Source: Hericium rajendrae (taxonomy: Eukaryota; Basidiomycota; Agaricomycetes; Russulales; Hericiaceae). From it: 64,000 nucleotides of DNA. Both the position numbers and the translations under genes were made by a program. The notes under the pieces were generated by a model, which saw nothing but the letters and a program-made list of their open reading frames with translations, did not search any database and was not told the DNA's origin. The stretch covers positions 248,001-312,000 of the forward strand of contig CM065882.1 of NCBI GenBank assembly GCA_033439255.1. The letters run 5' to 3'. Each line of letters begins with the position of its first letter. The first letter of the stretch is position 1. Shown here one piece after another: positions 11,105-25,713 of this stretch.

Positions 11105-11470
11105 GGGGAAAGCTTATGAATTTTATGGATATCGCAACTGGACACTGCGCGGGCACAGCACGGGTGTTTCGATCTTATTGATCTTTCGAAGCTTGTTTGA
11201 TGTAAGTAAGATCAGTGAAGTATTCAATTGATAGTCTAGGCCATCGCTCACCGCACGAAGAACACAATCGTCCTGTCCATTGTGCTAAATCGGGATCATA
11301 ATGCTGAGTGAGACGCGTACATTATCACGATACAGCTGACATGGGGTAACACAGAGACTTCACTAAATGCGCTGCCGGCGGTGAAGAGAAACAGTGAAGA
11401 TTGATGCAGTATCGGTATAGGAACTCCACTCGACCTCCGTATACAGGTGCGAGTATTCAGTATTCAATTT

Positions 11471-12486
11471 TCAGGCCCAGGCCGTGATACCGATTGGCGT
11501 CGGCTTCAAGTTCAAGGTTCTTCCTGGGGAATCCCCGATATGGGTCTCCCATAGCACGTGCACCGAAACAAGTATCTCGACAGAAGCACAAGAGTGACGT
11601 ACCGGGCTGGTGGTCGTGTCTTTCGAAACACAATGACGGACAAGTCGAGTATTGTCATGGTGCCTTGAGTCAACCCACCCGTGGCCATTCTTTCGACGAT
11701 TTTTAGCTGAGATCGAATCTCGCACACCAACTTCATGATTTGCTGGCTAGCAGATGGTTGACGTCGCGGAGAGGGAGCTGGTGATTCGGCCAGCTTTGAT
11801 AAACGGAGACTATCATCGGAGCAGAACGGTCCGTGGACGTAAGACGGGGCAATTCAGGTTCGTCTCCGAGTCTCCGCCGATGCACATCGATCACTTGACG
11901 CTGTTTCTGGCGTTGTCCCATACCGTACATGATATCCGACCTGCAGTACACGATTCGGCATCATCGAGAGATAGGGCATCATCAACAATCGGTCCTTGAC
12001 TGAGAGACGGGTTCCCAGTCTACACTGTGGACCTGAGGCCCGAAGTTTGATTGAGAGGATTTCTGGCAATACGACCGCGTCAATCCCTGTGGGCGGCTGT
12101 GATGAAACGAGTCCTAGTGCGTGGTTGTTACAGATACTCGAAACATTCCTCATTGTTCACTGTGTCCTTAGTGTCCTGGTCAGGCTAATCCGATATCACC
12201 TTGACAACAGTACCGCCCTTGAGCGCGTTCAGTAAAGTTTTGTGATAATCATATACTACCTCCTGGATCTGATTTGACGGCGCTGTCCCGAAACTCGCGA
12301 CAGCTACTGAACAAAGAAAAAGGAACAATTTCACTAGGGGGTCTGGATCTGGCCGCACTTATGCCGTGGACATCACCGTAAAGGAAGCCGGTGTGTTTCT
12401 GGCCCAAGCCGACCGTAGTTGTGTCTTCAACGTTCTTGATCATCAGAAACGGCAAACACTGATGTCACTGTTCATGACAGGCTAAA
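11471..12486 (+). other. Coding-like island, gene not resolved
   Basis: Several plus-strand stretches read like exons with splice signals: after TTTTCAG at 11474, AQAVIPIGVGFKFKVLP; then YRAGGRVFRNTMTDK; and at the end GRTYAVDITVKEAGVF...MSLFMTG with a stop at about 12486. I could not join them into one frame, and a start was not found. It may be an intron-rich gene or a remnant. I recognise no domain. Confidence 0.35.
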
Positions 12487-12799
12487 TCCTCAGTCACCGT
12501 GGGCAGTTGATCATGCTGTCGTGATTAGTGTTCAACTCTGTGAATGTTGGGCAAAAAATGGTTCTTTTGTCGGCCAACTTCGGCGCCAGTCCTCTGTGTC
12601 CAGGTTCGATTGTTTATTGTGCATCTCCAGTATAAGAGCTCCCAACGTCCGACTGATTCAGAGCTCAGCACACCCAGCGAATTTCAACCGCCGAAATATC
12701 CCGACTAGAACAACATTTATAACCAACCTGCGACCTCATGGCCCTCATATATACAAGCCCTACGTGTTACGTCAATGAACATCAGCGAAACATACATAT

Positions 12800-14089
12800 A
12801 TGGGCTTCGGAGAGAGAGGAGACCAGCCTGAGTCTCGTCTTACTTGGCGGTATGCCAGTCCTCACCATCCTGTGATCCAGCCGTTTGCTCACGGATGTAA
12901 AGGATTCTTTATCCAGGAAGATGGCCCTGGCGTTCCATGGAGCACTTTCTTCACCTGGATCGAGGTCTTGATCGAGGAACCTAAAGACACAAACGGTAAA
13001 TGCGCCGGATGATATTCATATGGTGTCCTACGTTAATGATTCTGCGTCTCATAGAGAGCATATGTTTCTTTCCATGTGAGGACCCAAGAATACATGGTCT
13101 TCCACCAGTCGACAAGAACCGCGTGGTTCGACAAAGTGAAAAGGCGAAATTGAAGACGACGACTCGCAAGGACGACGACTTTGTAAAACCTGGTCATTAC
13201 ACTCTATGCATCAATGGTATGCAACTTGATCTTGTTCAATTGAGGTCATGTTCATCCATTTCTTCAGCTGGCAGGACGGTCAAAACATTTAGTGACCCCG
13301 TTATCCTGTCTTATGCGCTAGAGAGTCCGAAAGACCCGAAGGCATGGTCGGTTTTCTGAGAATGATGATCTGATATATTGATATCATTCATTCCTAGATC
13401 AACCGAAATGATACCGTCAAGAAGCATGTTCGTGAACGCGACGGCGGCTGTCTCCTCACCGGAGCTATAGCTACTCCCAGGTGTCGAGGGCAGGATCACA
13501 CCGGATTCCACGTAGCTCATATATATCCGCTTGCATGGCAAAGCGAGAATCTGGTGCGCACTGTATTGCCGCCGAACTTTACGCCTGGATACTGATTCAT
13601 CATTGGTTCGCAGAGGAAAAATTTCGTGAAACGGAAGCTGCTATCGAAGAAGGCTTATGATATGTTAAAGGACAAAGGCGTAGACTCAGTAGGCAATTGT
13701 ATTGAGCTGCAGGCCACTGTCCACAACGCCTACGACGATTTTCAGTTCGGCTTTCGGGTATGTGCATAGCAAAATCATATCGGAGTCTTTTTTTCTGAAC
13801 CACGACGATGCAGCCTAAGGATCTCCGGATACATAAATTCGAGCGCACTGGCGGAAGCGCATTTTTGAACCCCGCCATGACCACGCTGATGACTGGTCCT
13901 GTTTCTCAAACGCCGACATTCAGCCCAGACTTCCCAGAGCGAATGGCGAGGGAACTTCTCGAATTCCATTTCAAGTATTGTATCGTGTTGAACTGTGCGG
14001 GTGGCGGAAGGAAAGCCGCAACTAATGCAGTGAACAAGACAGACGTGGACCCGAAACCAGATCTAAAAGTATTGCCTCCGGCATTTTAG
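12800..14089 (+). CDS. HNH_2-type protein (338 aa)
   Basis: Six exons (12800-12995, 13055-13216, 13268-13350, 13398-13553, 13614-13757, 13814-14089) join to exactly 339 codons including the stop. The N-terminus has WSTFFTWIEVLIEEP. The nuclease-like block is VKKHVRERDGGCLLTG, then FHVAHIYPLAW with the His of AHI retained, then NCIELQATVHNAYDDF. The last exon has LLEFHFKYCIVLNCAGGG, as expected for fungal HNH_2 proteins. Intron 3 starts with an atypical GTTTTC donor. It lies 1.8 kb from a second HNH-like gene on the opposite strand, start to start. Biological role unknown. Confidence 0.82.
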
Positions 14090-14256
14090 TTCATTGTACC
14101 GTAGACGGTTAGGCTATCTACGTCTGACGCTTAAATATCGTTTATAACCAATTTGTACTACTCTATGTCCGAGGCGATCAGACTTGACTCCTCCAGAAAT
14201 CGATAGCGCCAGCTACCCAGTCCGTTATCTCGCTGATTACTCAATTCCTTCGGACT

Positions 14257-14660
14257 TCAAACGATCTCCGGCTTCTTGACTTTGGTGGTCGTACCAGCAA
14301 ATTGCTGGGCTACGTTTCTGTCTTGGCCGCGAAGGGACCAGTTCGAGCCGCTTTTGGCAGGGTCTAACGAGCGATCCTCAGCTGACAAGGACGGTGACGG
14401 CATCGGTGTAGTAAACCCTCACCTGGAGAAAACAGCGCTGGAGAGATTGTAAGCTGTGCAGAAGCAGAGGGTTGGTCCGAAAGTGATACCGATGTTTCTC
14501 TCCCGATAATGCGATAGCCTTTATAGGTCACGCACGAATGAGCATGCAAGTCAATGACGTACTCTTCCCATTTTTCATGTAACTGAGCAAGTACTTGATC
14601 CTGTTCAACGTCAAAACCGTCAACCAGAAAGACAGCCTTGCAGCAGACTTCTGAGAGCAT
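14257..14660 (-). CDS. Small unknown protein (120 aa), two exons
   Basis: The exons are 14660-14423 and 14381-14257, joined over a 41-nt intron (GTGAGG...TGTCAG); the sum is 121 codons. The peptide starts MLSEVCCKAVFLVDGF, has HEKWEEYVIDLHAH in the middle and ends TTTKVKKPEIV. Both exons are open and the join is in frame, which supports a real gene. It starts less than 90 bp beyond the PMR1 stop on the same strand, so it could also be the 3' part of a decayed longer gene. No domain recognised. Confidence 0.45.
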
Positions 14661-14747
14661 CGACGCTTCGAGATTTTGATATATTCAAGGGATAAATAAT
14701 GCACAGGGAATCTTGTATAACCACACCGCACGGCACGCACCGCAGCC

Positions 14748-18509
<3,762 letters not shown>

Positions 18510-19189
18510 GATGGGTGTTTTCGTTATGGGAATGGGAGCACCGGTCGCTGTAATGTTATATCCTAGATGCGAAACGGGTATACTTAACTCATAAGTCCTG
18601 CGTGCGGTTCGCGGTGAGCTTGGGCGCACGAGATGGCGCAAGAGTAGCTTACTAGTCTGAGCACCAGGCCTCTAAGTTAGGAATATTGTGTCCTCGGGGA
18701 ATAGAGCCGGTGTAGACGGTCGGGTACAGGGGCAGAATGTGTCGTGGCAGGGCAGATGCTCGGATGCCGCTTTCTTCCTTCACAGCCTCGTCGAGCGCTT
18801 ATCGCTATATGCGGACCTACACGGCGGCAGCTCCTTGGAAATTGCTTGGGCACACAGCATTGCACCACGCATTCAAATCTTCGTCTCATCCTACTTACAG
18901 CGCAGTATGACACCCGTCGTTGGATGTGTGATATCAACGCACGGCGCGTGCGGAGGCGTGCGGGGTTGAGTCCGCGTCGGGCTCGGTGTCATGCGGAAGT
19001 AATTTAGTCTCCCCGTCAACACTCGTCATCGACATGGCGGCCGTGAAGATATCGTCGGCCATCGTCGGACTTGTGCCAAAGAGGACCTGCTGCATGCGCC
19101 GTGATGGTACTGACCTTTGACTCAGACATAGAATTCTCAGATAGATTTCTGACGGCTCCCTCACTGCCTCGCAACGAAAACCGTACCAG
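18510..19189. other. Region between PMR1 start and copy F end
   Basis: It holds the PMR1 promoter and the copy F 3' end, both on the minus strand. No TATA box is obvious and no extra gene is supported. Confidence 0.45.
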
Positions 19190-20434
19190 TCAAAATGCAT
19201 CGTCAGCAGTGATATGGCCCCAATCTGTACCCGAATCATCATCGTCATCGTCATTAGAACTGCCGCCGTGTTCGTCTCCCGAACCCTCGTCAGCATCGCT
19301 ATCCTCTCCGTCGGGAAAGAACGACCCCCTCGCGTCCCCCCAGCTCTTCAAAAACTCCTCTTTCTGCTCCACCGGCAAGCTCGCGAGCATCAACCCCCGC
19401 GTGCTTTCTGCAAACCGCACCAGCCAACTATCCTCCGCGCGCTCCGCGCCCCGCGCGTCCTCGAGCGCGCGGAACGCCCTGTAAAACTGGACCGCGTCCA
19501 GCGAGGCATGCGGGACGTGCAGCTGCGCGACCGCCCAGCCAACGCGGCGCGCGGTGCGCACGAGCTGCGCCGTGTTTGCGACGGCAGCGCGGTAGCGGTC
19601 GAACGCCTGGTCGAAGGACGCCTCGTGCGTGTGGATGACTTCGTCGGGGACTTTCCAGAGGAAGGGCATGATGACGCGGACTTGGGCGCATACGCCGCGC
19701 AGGAGGATTACTGCACATCTGCGTTAGTGCTGCGGTGCGCGGGATATGGGGAGGGCGTACCCCGCTGCGAGAGCAGCTCCATGGACATGCGGTACTCGTT
19801 CATGGGCTGGAACACGGACGCGAGGATCGAATGTGGAACGCCCTCCATGGAGCTCACGAGCTTCCATGCCAAACGCGAACGCAGCTCCTGCAGATTGCCG
19901 CTCTCGACGTCTTCGACGCTGCGTGAGTGCTCTTCGATCAGGCGCATATGCAAGCGCCGCAATGCAATGTCGCGGGCATGCCAGAGAATGAGGGAGTTGC
20001 ATTCGTCCCGGGGTGCGATGGCGGCGGTGACGTTGGGATGGGGCTCAAGCACCTCTTTCGGGTCGCTGGTCTGGGCGAAAGACTTGAGGCTTTTCAACTC
20101 GTAGAGCACGGCCTGGTATTTTATTGCTTGTCTGGGCAGCTTCCATCAGTTAGATGCGACGTAGATCATCTCAAAGCAGACGGTACCTCGGATTATTCAC
20201 CAACGACGGTTCTCCGAGAATGGGATTAAGAACGTGCATGGTCGCAGTGCGAAACTGGGAAGACGCGTGCAGAAGGGACGAAAGCGGATCCCAATCCTTC
20301 TCGAGGCTTGGCTCCACGATCATGGCATAAAATGCCTCTGTGAGACGAAACACAACGATTTCGTGCAGAATTTCCGGGGGAAGTGGAAATGTCGATCCCA
20401 CGTCTGTGGTGAAAATCTGTTGCGGAGTATTCAT
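19190..20434 (-). CDS. Family copy F: unnamed DWDPL-family protein with acidic tail
   Basis: The exons are 20434-20187, 20131-19761 and 19710-19190, with phases identical to copies A-C. The family signatures are all present: PLPPEILHEIVVFRL, KDWDPLSSLLHASSQFR, CNSLILWHARDIALR, VPHSILASVFQPM and VILLRGVCAQVRVIM. The C-terminus ends in an acidic Asp-rich tail (DDDDDDSGTDWGHI), which the tandem copies lack. It is an intact dispersed member ~10 kb from the tandem block and on the opposite strand, so it is a useful outgroup for the cluster. Function unknown. Confidence 0.78.
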
Positions 20435-20922
20435 CCTGAATGTGTATACTGTCGTGCGGGAAGCCTGAAGAATGAGCAGCTAGAACGCGTAAGGATAAGG
20501 GTGAAGACGATGCACCTGTGTTGAGAGGATCAATATGTCAATCTACACCTTTCTCAAGATATCACGCGTGATATAGAGTACAGGTATTGGAGGACCTGAA
20601 GGGAAGAATGCTGGATTACGGATTGAATGAACACTAGATGAAGCTAAACAAGTTAGAAACGACGTCAGTTGAAGGCCCATCAGCGTTTACTCAACATAAC
20701 AAGCAAATAACACGTACAATATGTGAATCTTTCATGTGGATGGTTTGGAAGTTCGAAGCAAGCAGAGACCGCACAGGGAAATCAACGCGACGCGACATTT
20801 CTAGCACGCAAGAGTGTCAGAAGTCCCGACGCGCTCCACTTCGGGGTCTCTATTTACCAACCAAACACCCCGCCCATGACGCGCCCATCGCACGGCGTCC
20901 ACAACCTACCTGGTACACATCA
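20435..20922. other. Divergent intergenic region
   Basis: It lies between the starts of copy F (minus) and the RS-rich gene (plus). No supported element other than the expected promoters. Confidence 0.45.
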
Positions 20923-22177
20923 ATGTCCCGACCAGCAACGACCAGCACCGGCGCCGCGCGCGATCTCCCACCCCACCTCGACCGCCGCCCCATCTTGCCC
21001 GCCCCGCGCCGCCCCGTCTCGCCCGGCCGCCACTCATACAGGCCCCCCGAGCGTAATCTATACCGACCACGCGAGCCGCCACGAGAGCGGGACAGAGAGC
21101 GCGAGCGGCGGGCGTATCGCTCGCGGTCGAGGGATAGAGACAGGGACGTGCGGAGGGACAGACGGCGCTCGCGCTCGCGGTCTCCCGAGCGCGAGCGGCG
21201 GGATAGGGATCGCGGGCGCTCGCGGTCGCCCGTGCGGGAGAGAAAGCGGCGCTCGCCGTCCCGCTCGCGCTCTCCCTCTCGACCGCAGGAGCGGGACAGG
21301 GACAGGGAGGGCAAGCGGCGGGCCCGCTCATATTCGCCGTCACGCTCGCGCTCGCGAGACCGCGATCGGCGGCGGGAGAAACGGCGGCGGTCGCGCTCGC
21401 GCTCGAGTGAGCGGTCGGTGAGCTCGGACGAGGAGCGGCGGCATAAGCGAAGGAAGGAGAGGCATCGCAGTCGGAGCAGGGATAGAAAGGAGCGGAAAAA
21501 GGAAAAGAAGGAGAAGAAGGTGCGTTTGCTTTTAGTGTTGCTTTTGACGGATGGAACTGACTGGGTGCTGCAGAAGTCGAAAAAGACCGGCGTTGTTGGC
21601 GGGGAGTGGGGCAAGTTTGGCATTATATCTGAGACGGAGTGCGTCTTATTATCCTGAGATCTGCTTATATTCTGTGCTAATTCTGTCTTCCTGTTTTCAG
21701 TCTGTACACTAAGGAACAGGAGTTCCGTGCGTGGCTCGTCGAGGAGCGCATGATGAATCCCGAAACTATGTCCAAGGATCAGACCAAGAAAGAGTTCCTC
21801 AAATTCGTTGAGGACTTCAACACCGGTATGCCCTCTTCCCTTCATGCTTTACAACATCTAACTTACCCCCAGCAACCCTCCCAAATGAAAAATTCTACAA
21901 CATGACCGCCTACGACGCACGCATGGCCGCGATGCGCGCCGGCGCGTACGTCCCGCCCGCGGAGGACAGCTACGACCCGAACGCGGACATAAAGGCGCAC
22001 GCGCTGAAGCACAAGCGCCCCGAGCAGGAGCGCGAGAGCTACATGAGCCGCGAGCAGCTCATGGAGCTGCGCAAGGTGCAGCAGGAGCGCATCGAGGCGG
22101 GCAAGATGAAGCTGCTCGGGATGGACATCAAGCAGAATATGGGCGTGCGGATGGACGGGAGCAAGTTTGACGATTGA
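20923..22177 (+). CDS. RS-rich nuclear protein resembling style cell-cycle inhibitor 1
   Basis: Four exons (20923-21519, 21574-21638, 21701-21825, 21873-22177) make 363 residues. Residues ~40-195 are dense Arg/Ser/Asp/Glu repeats (RSRSRDRDRDVRRDR, SRSPERERRDRDRG), as in splicing-associated proteins. The conserved part follows: GEWGKFGIISETDLYT, EFRAWLVEERMMNPE, KKEFLKFVEDFNTATLP, ending KQNMGVRMDGSKFDD. From memory this resembles the C-terminal block of small eukaryotic nuclear proteins such as plant SCI1; the exact orthologue name is uncertain. The start is the ATG at 20923 (MSRPATTSTG); the frame stays open further upstream but reads as leader. A role in pre-mRNA processing is an inference. 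Confidence 0.8.
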
Positions 22178-22421
22178 GCGTGGCGCTCGCTGGTATACTT
22201 ACTCATAATTGGCTGTGGAGCTTTTTGCTTGCGTTGTATTAAATTCGGATCTTGTGGTTGTGCCCATATCCATATGTGCGATTACTTGACTTCGATGCTT
22301 CTGCTTCTCCTGAAATTTCGGTGTCTCGATGTCTCGCCTCAATCTCGTCTACGCCGCGGCATTCACAACGCAGCTCCATATTTCATCATCTATTATTAAT
22401 ATTAATTTTTACTATAATCAT
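22178..22421. other. 3' flank of RS-rich gene and tRNA 5' flank
   Basis: AT-rich just before the tRNA gene (tattattaatattaattttt), as is common upstream of fungal tRNA genes. Nothing else seen. Confidence 0.4.
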
Positions 22422-22493
22422 GGCCGCCTGGCGAAATGGCATCGCGTCTGACTACGAATCAGGAGATTGCAGGTTCGACCCCTGCGGTGGTCA
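22422..22493 (+). tRNA. tRNA-Arg(ACG), intronless
   Basis: A 72-nt cloverleaf. The acceptor strand GGCCGCC pairs with GGTGGTC with two G-T wobbles. The D-arm region is TGGCGAAATGGCA. The anticodon stem-loop TCTGA-CTACGAA-TCAGG gives anticodon ACG, which A-to-I editing would make ICG. The T arm is CAGG-TTCGACC-CCTG and the discriminator base is A. A T6 run follows at 22522-22527. It is identical to the copy at 24752-24823 and to the exons of the copy at 45674-45754. Confidence 0.95.
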
Positions 22494-22521
22494 TATATCT
22501 ATCCACCAGTTCCACGATCAG

Positions 22522-22527
22522 TTTTTT
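22522..22527 (+). terminator. Pol III terminator (T6)
   Basis: A run of six T about 29 nt after the tRNA end, typical of RNA polymerase III termination. Confidence 0.6.
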
Positions 22528-22784
22528 GCCTTCCCTCAGAAATCCAAATTCGTGGGCACAAATTTGCCATCAGATCTGCTTGAGAAGTCTCACACATCCC
22601 ATCGCATAGCATTGACAATGCTTAAGCTTAGCTGTGACACAAAATGCGAGGACGGAGCTTGCAAATTCTGTCAGACGAAATTTGGACGAAATTCCTGGTT
22701 TGTACCTACTGTACTCCACTCGACATCAGCTACTTGAACGGCGGTGCCTATCTCAACTTCAGAACCGGAATACCCAGCCTAAAT

Positions 22785-24428
22785 TCACAACCTAAGATCC
22801 CCAAACCCCAAGAACCCACGCATCACGCCCCCGTCCCCCACTTCCGCCGTACCCTCCACAAGCCCCTCAACCCGCTCCAGAGCCTCAAGCAGCACAGCAC
22901 ATATCCCCGCCCGCCCGCCATACAGGCTCTCCGGCCGATCCGGCTGCACAAACATCCGGCGCCCGTCCGCGGTGCCAACCAGCTCGAGATAGCCGCGCAG
23001 CAGCCGCAGCCCGCCCACGAGACACACCGCGCCCGCGTCGCCCTGCAGCGCGTCGGCGGCGGCGAAGAGCGTGGCGACATTGCCTGCGACGCCGTGGCAC
23101 AGCCCGGGGCCCTTGCGCAGGAGGCCGTGCGACTGCGTGTGCGTCGCGGCGCGCTGGAGGGCTTTGGTCACGCTGTCGGTGAGGTCAGGCGGGCATGGCA
23201 GGCGGGGGTCGTCGCGGCGCGAGAGCGCGAGGTAGGTTGTCAGGAGGGGAATAACCCCTGGGGCGCCGTGGCACCATCTGTAACGCACCATGAGATGTGG
23301 GGGAGGGGGGGCAGGCCTGGCTGCGTACTGCACGAGACTGGTGTCCTGTCTGGCTAGCAGGCGGCGGTGAATGGCTTTGGTTGGCCAATTTCCGTCGGGG
23401 GTTTGCAGGGTCAAGAGGTAAGACACGGTCTCGATGATAACAGCCCAGTGCGGCGTTATGTCCTCTGTTGGCGCATGGAGCAGGATGCACAAGATTCCCG
23501 CTGCCCCATGGCAAGTAATTCGAAAGGGGAAACGTTGTAAGATTGTCAGTAAGGCAGGTAATGCACATACCGACGCCGTGAGCGCCGCCGAGGTAGCGCT
23601 TTCCATGCCAGCTCCACATCAACGCAGGGCAAAACTCCGCCCTATCGAGCTCGCGGTCAAAAGCCACCGCGCCCTTCTTACCACGAGCAATGATATCCTC
23701 AACAAGGCGCGAAACCGGCGGACCCATGAGCGGGCGCACGAGCGACAAAAGCCGCACCGGCTCGGGACCATAAAGCGACTCGCCCGCGTCCGCGAGCGCC
23801 TGTCGCAGACGCAGCAGGGCGTACAGCAGCCCCGCGCGTCCGTACAGGAGCTCGCACCCCTCCTCCGGCACCACCGCCGACTCCGCCAGAGCGACCTCGC
23901 ACGCTTGCTGGAGCAAGCGCGCGCAGTCGACGACGGTTTCGTGCGGGAATAGACGTTTGGCGGTGGGGCTGGCGGCGAGGCGCGCGATCTCGTAGAGCAG
24001 GACGAGCGTCGCGGGCCCGACGCTCGTATCGAGAAACGCGACTTTGTCGCCGCTGGAGGGGATTTTGAGCGTGTCGTTCACGAGGGCATAGTACAGCTGT
24101 GAGTGGGAGGCGGAGAGGAATTCGGCGGTGTGTGGTTCGAGAGAGGGGTGGGTGGATTGCGAGAGGTGATAGTTGAGGAACGAAATCCCTGAGAACGCAG
24201 TTTTGATCAGTCTGGTGTCGAATTGGAGTCGATGGCGAGCGAACCTGAAAGGCCGTGGTAGATGGTCGATCGAGGGTAGATTTTTGCATGGTCGTTGACG
24301 GACTCCGTTGTGGAGATGAGCGCAGAGGCGAAGAGGCGCTTCAGCTCCGCCAGATCTTCGGCTGACTCCAAAGAGGGAGCCGGGGGAACAGCATCGAGAG
24401 AAATATACCGAGAAGTCTTCGGATCCAT
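22785..24428 (-). CDS. LanC-like protein (LANCL family, 505 aa)
   Basis: Three exons (24428-24245, 24188-23571, 23500-22785) sum to exactly 506 codons. It shows the alpha/alpha-barrel GxxG pattern of lanthionine synthetase C-like proteins: IYHGLSGISF, LLYGRAGLLYAL, YLGGAHGVAGILC, YRWCHGAPGVIPL, GLCHGVAGNVATL and SLYGGRAGICAVL. The zinc ligands are present: Cys of WCHG, and Cys and His of LCHG. Eukaryotic members bind zinc and glutathione and are reported to add glutathione to dehydroamino acids in damaged phosphoproteins; no lantibiotic cluster is implied here. It is flanked on both sides by identical tRNA-Arg genes. Confidence 0.93.
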
Positions 24429-24751
24429 GGCGTCGAGGAAGAACGCCAATTTCAAGCTGGTGGATCGTGACAACGTCTATTCGCTCTGCAGCAGCGTAAT
24501 TTACTTACTGCACCGACCCGAGGTCAACATCTGGAGGTGACGTCACATTTACGCACCTTGCCAGCGTCCAGACGCCAGATTCGGACTCCAGACCAGCGCG
24601 CACGGTCGTCTCCGGACACAGAATACAGTCGTTCTGTATTGCAGTGACGCTGGCAGTGCGCGATAGATCTGTCGTCCGCTCAAGTTCAGTCTCGTACTGC
24701 AACGGTAGTCTCCATCTAGTTTCTTGATAAAAGTCCTGGAGGAGTTCTCAA

Positions 24752-24823
24752 GGCCGCCTGGCGAAATGGCATCGCGTCTGACTACGAATCAGGAGATTGC
24801 AGGTTCGACCCCTGCGGTGGTCA
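24752..24823 (+). tRNA. tRNA-Arg(ACG), intronless, second copy
   Basis: Identical over all 72 nt to the gene at 22422-22493, in the same orientation, with unrelated flanks. A T9 run at 24844-24852 should end transcription. Confidence 0.95.
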
Positions 24824-24843
24824 TCTGCAAAGTTAGTTCATTA

Positions 24844-24852
24844 TTTTTTTTT
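24844..24852 (+). terminator. Pol III terminator (T9)
   Basis: Nine consecutive T about 20 nt after the tRNA. Confidence 0.65.
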
Positions 24853-25393
24853 GCACACTGCGGCCTTCGTCTCAGGTGCGTCATGGGTTCATGGTACTGC
24901 GATATCGCCGTGGAACGGGGAAACGGACGGCTCGGCAGTCGCGGCTGTACATGTGTATGCGGGCTTCATCGCTAAGCACTGAGCGCTGACCTGCAGGACC
25001 GCTCGTCAGTGAGTACAGAGTCTCCCGACATGTTCCCTCTGAAGTATCCAAACGGATGTCCAGGTACGCCAACGTTGCGCCTTCTCCATTCGATACACCG
25101 CTCCCCATCAATATCCTACCAAGTAACAGCCGTAAGTTCAAGACGCAGCACGACGAGCGTCGCCGCCGTCTCCTGTATCCACGTCCACGTCGGCTCACAT
25201 CCTCTTCCAGACTCCCATCGTACCGAACGGCCGATATTAAAGTGGCACGCTAATCGATCGATCCACGGCGCGAAGCACGACGCCGCTAGCGTCGACGCCG
25301 CCCCGCCTCCGCGAACCGCGGACGCCCCTTCCTTATAATATCTTCGAACCCTCTCCCCCCGCCCTACCCCTCCTGCCTATCCATGTCCACGCC

Positions 25394-25505
25394 ACAAACA
25401 CACCAAGGAGCGAAAACCGCAAATGCGTAGATAAGAACAGAGTAAGCACGCACGCGCCGGGTACCCATGACACTAATAACTCAAATCTACAGTACCGTAT
25501 CCATC
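25394..25505. repeat. Direct repeat, unit 1
   Basis: It shares gtaagcacgcacgcgccggg and surrounding sequence (cgcaaatgcgtagataag...ccatgacactaataa) with the block at 25566-25678. It is diverged at scattered positions and lies in the 3' flank of the minus-strand PLP-enzyme gene. Confidence 0.7.
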
Positions 25506-25565
25506 TCGATTTCAAGATCCATCCTTCTCACACCGCGCGCCCCGATCCCCGCCCGCCCGCTCAAG

Positions 25566-25678
25566 CCAAAGACACACCGCGCGAAAGCGCAAGCCGCAAA
25601 CGCGTAAATAAGGATATAGTAAGCACGCACGCGCCGGGTATCCATAATACTAATAAATCAGATCGTACAATACAGAAT
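25566..25678. repeat. Direct repeat, unit 2
   Basis: Second copy of the 25394-25505 block, about 175 nt away, with the same order of motifs (cgcaaacgcgtaaataag...ccataatactaataa). Confidence 0.7.
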
Positions 25679-25713
25679 CCACACACCGATCCCAATTCCA
25701 AACCCACAACCAC

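Larger units (their letters stand above)
24853..25713. other. Intergenic region with a diverged direct duplication
   Basis: No gene supported. The part nearest the MOCOS-like gene contains two related ~110-nt blocks (25394-25505 and 25566-25678). Confidence 0.45.

Noticed and set aside
20850-21845. A 331-residue Ser/Arg-rich frame on the minus strand
   Set aside because: It is the antisense image of the RS repeat region; the plus-strand exons carry the conserved C-terminal motifs and proper splice sites.
22252-22737. Open frame spanning the first tRNA gene
   Set aside because: It runs straight through the tRNA and shows no protein-like motif.
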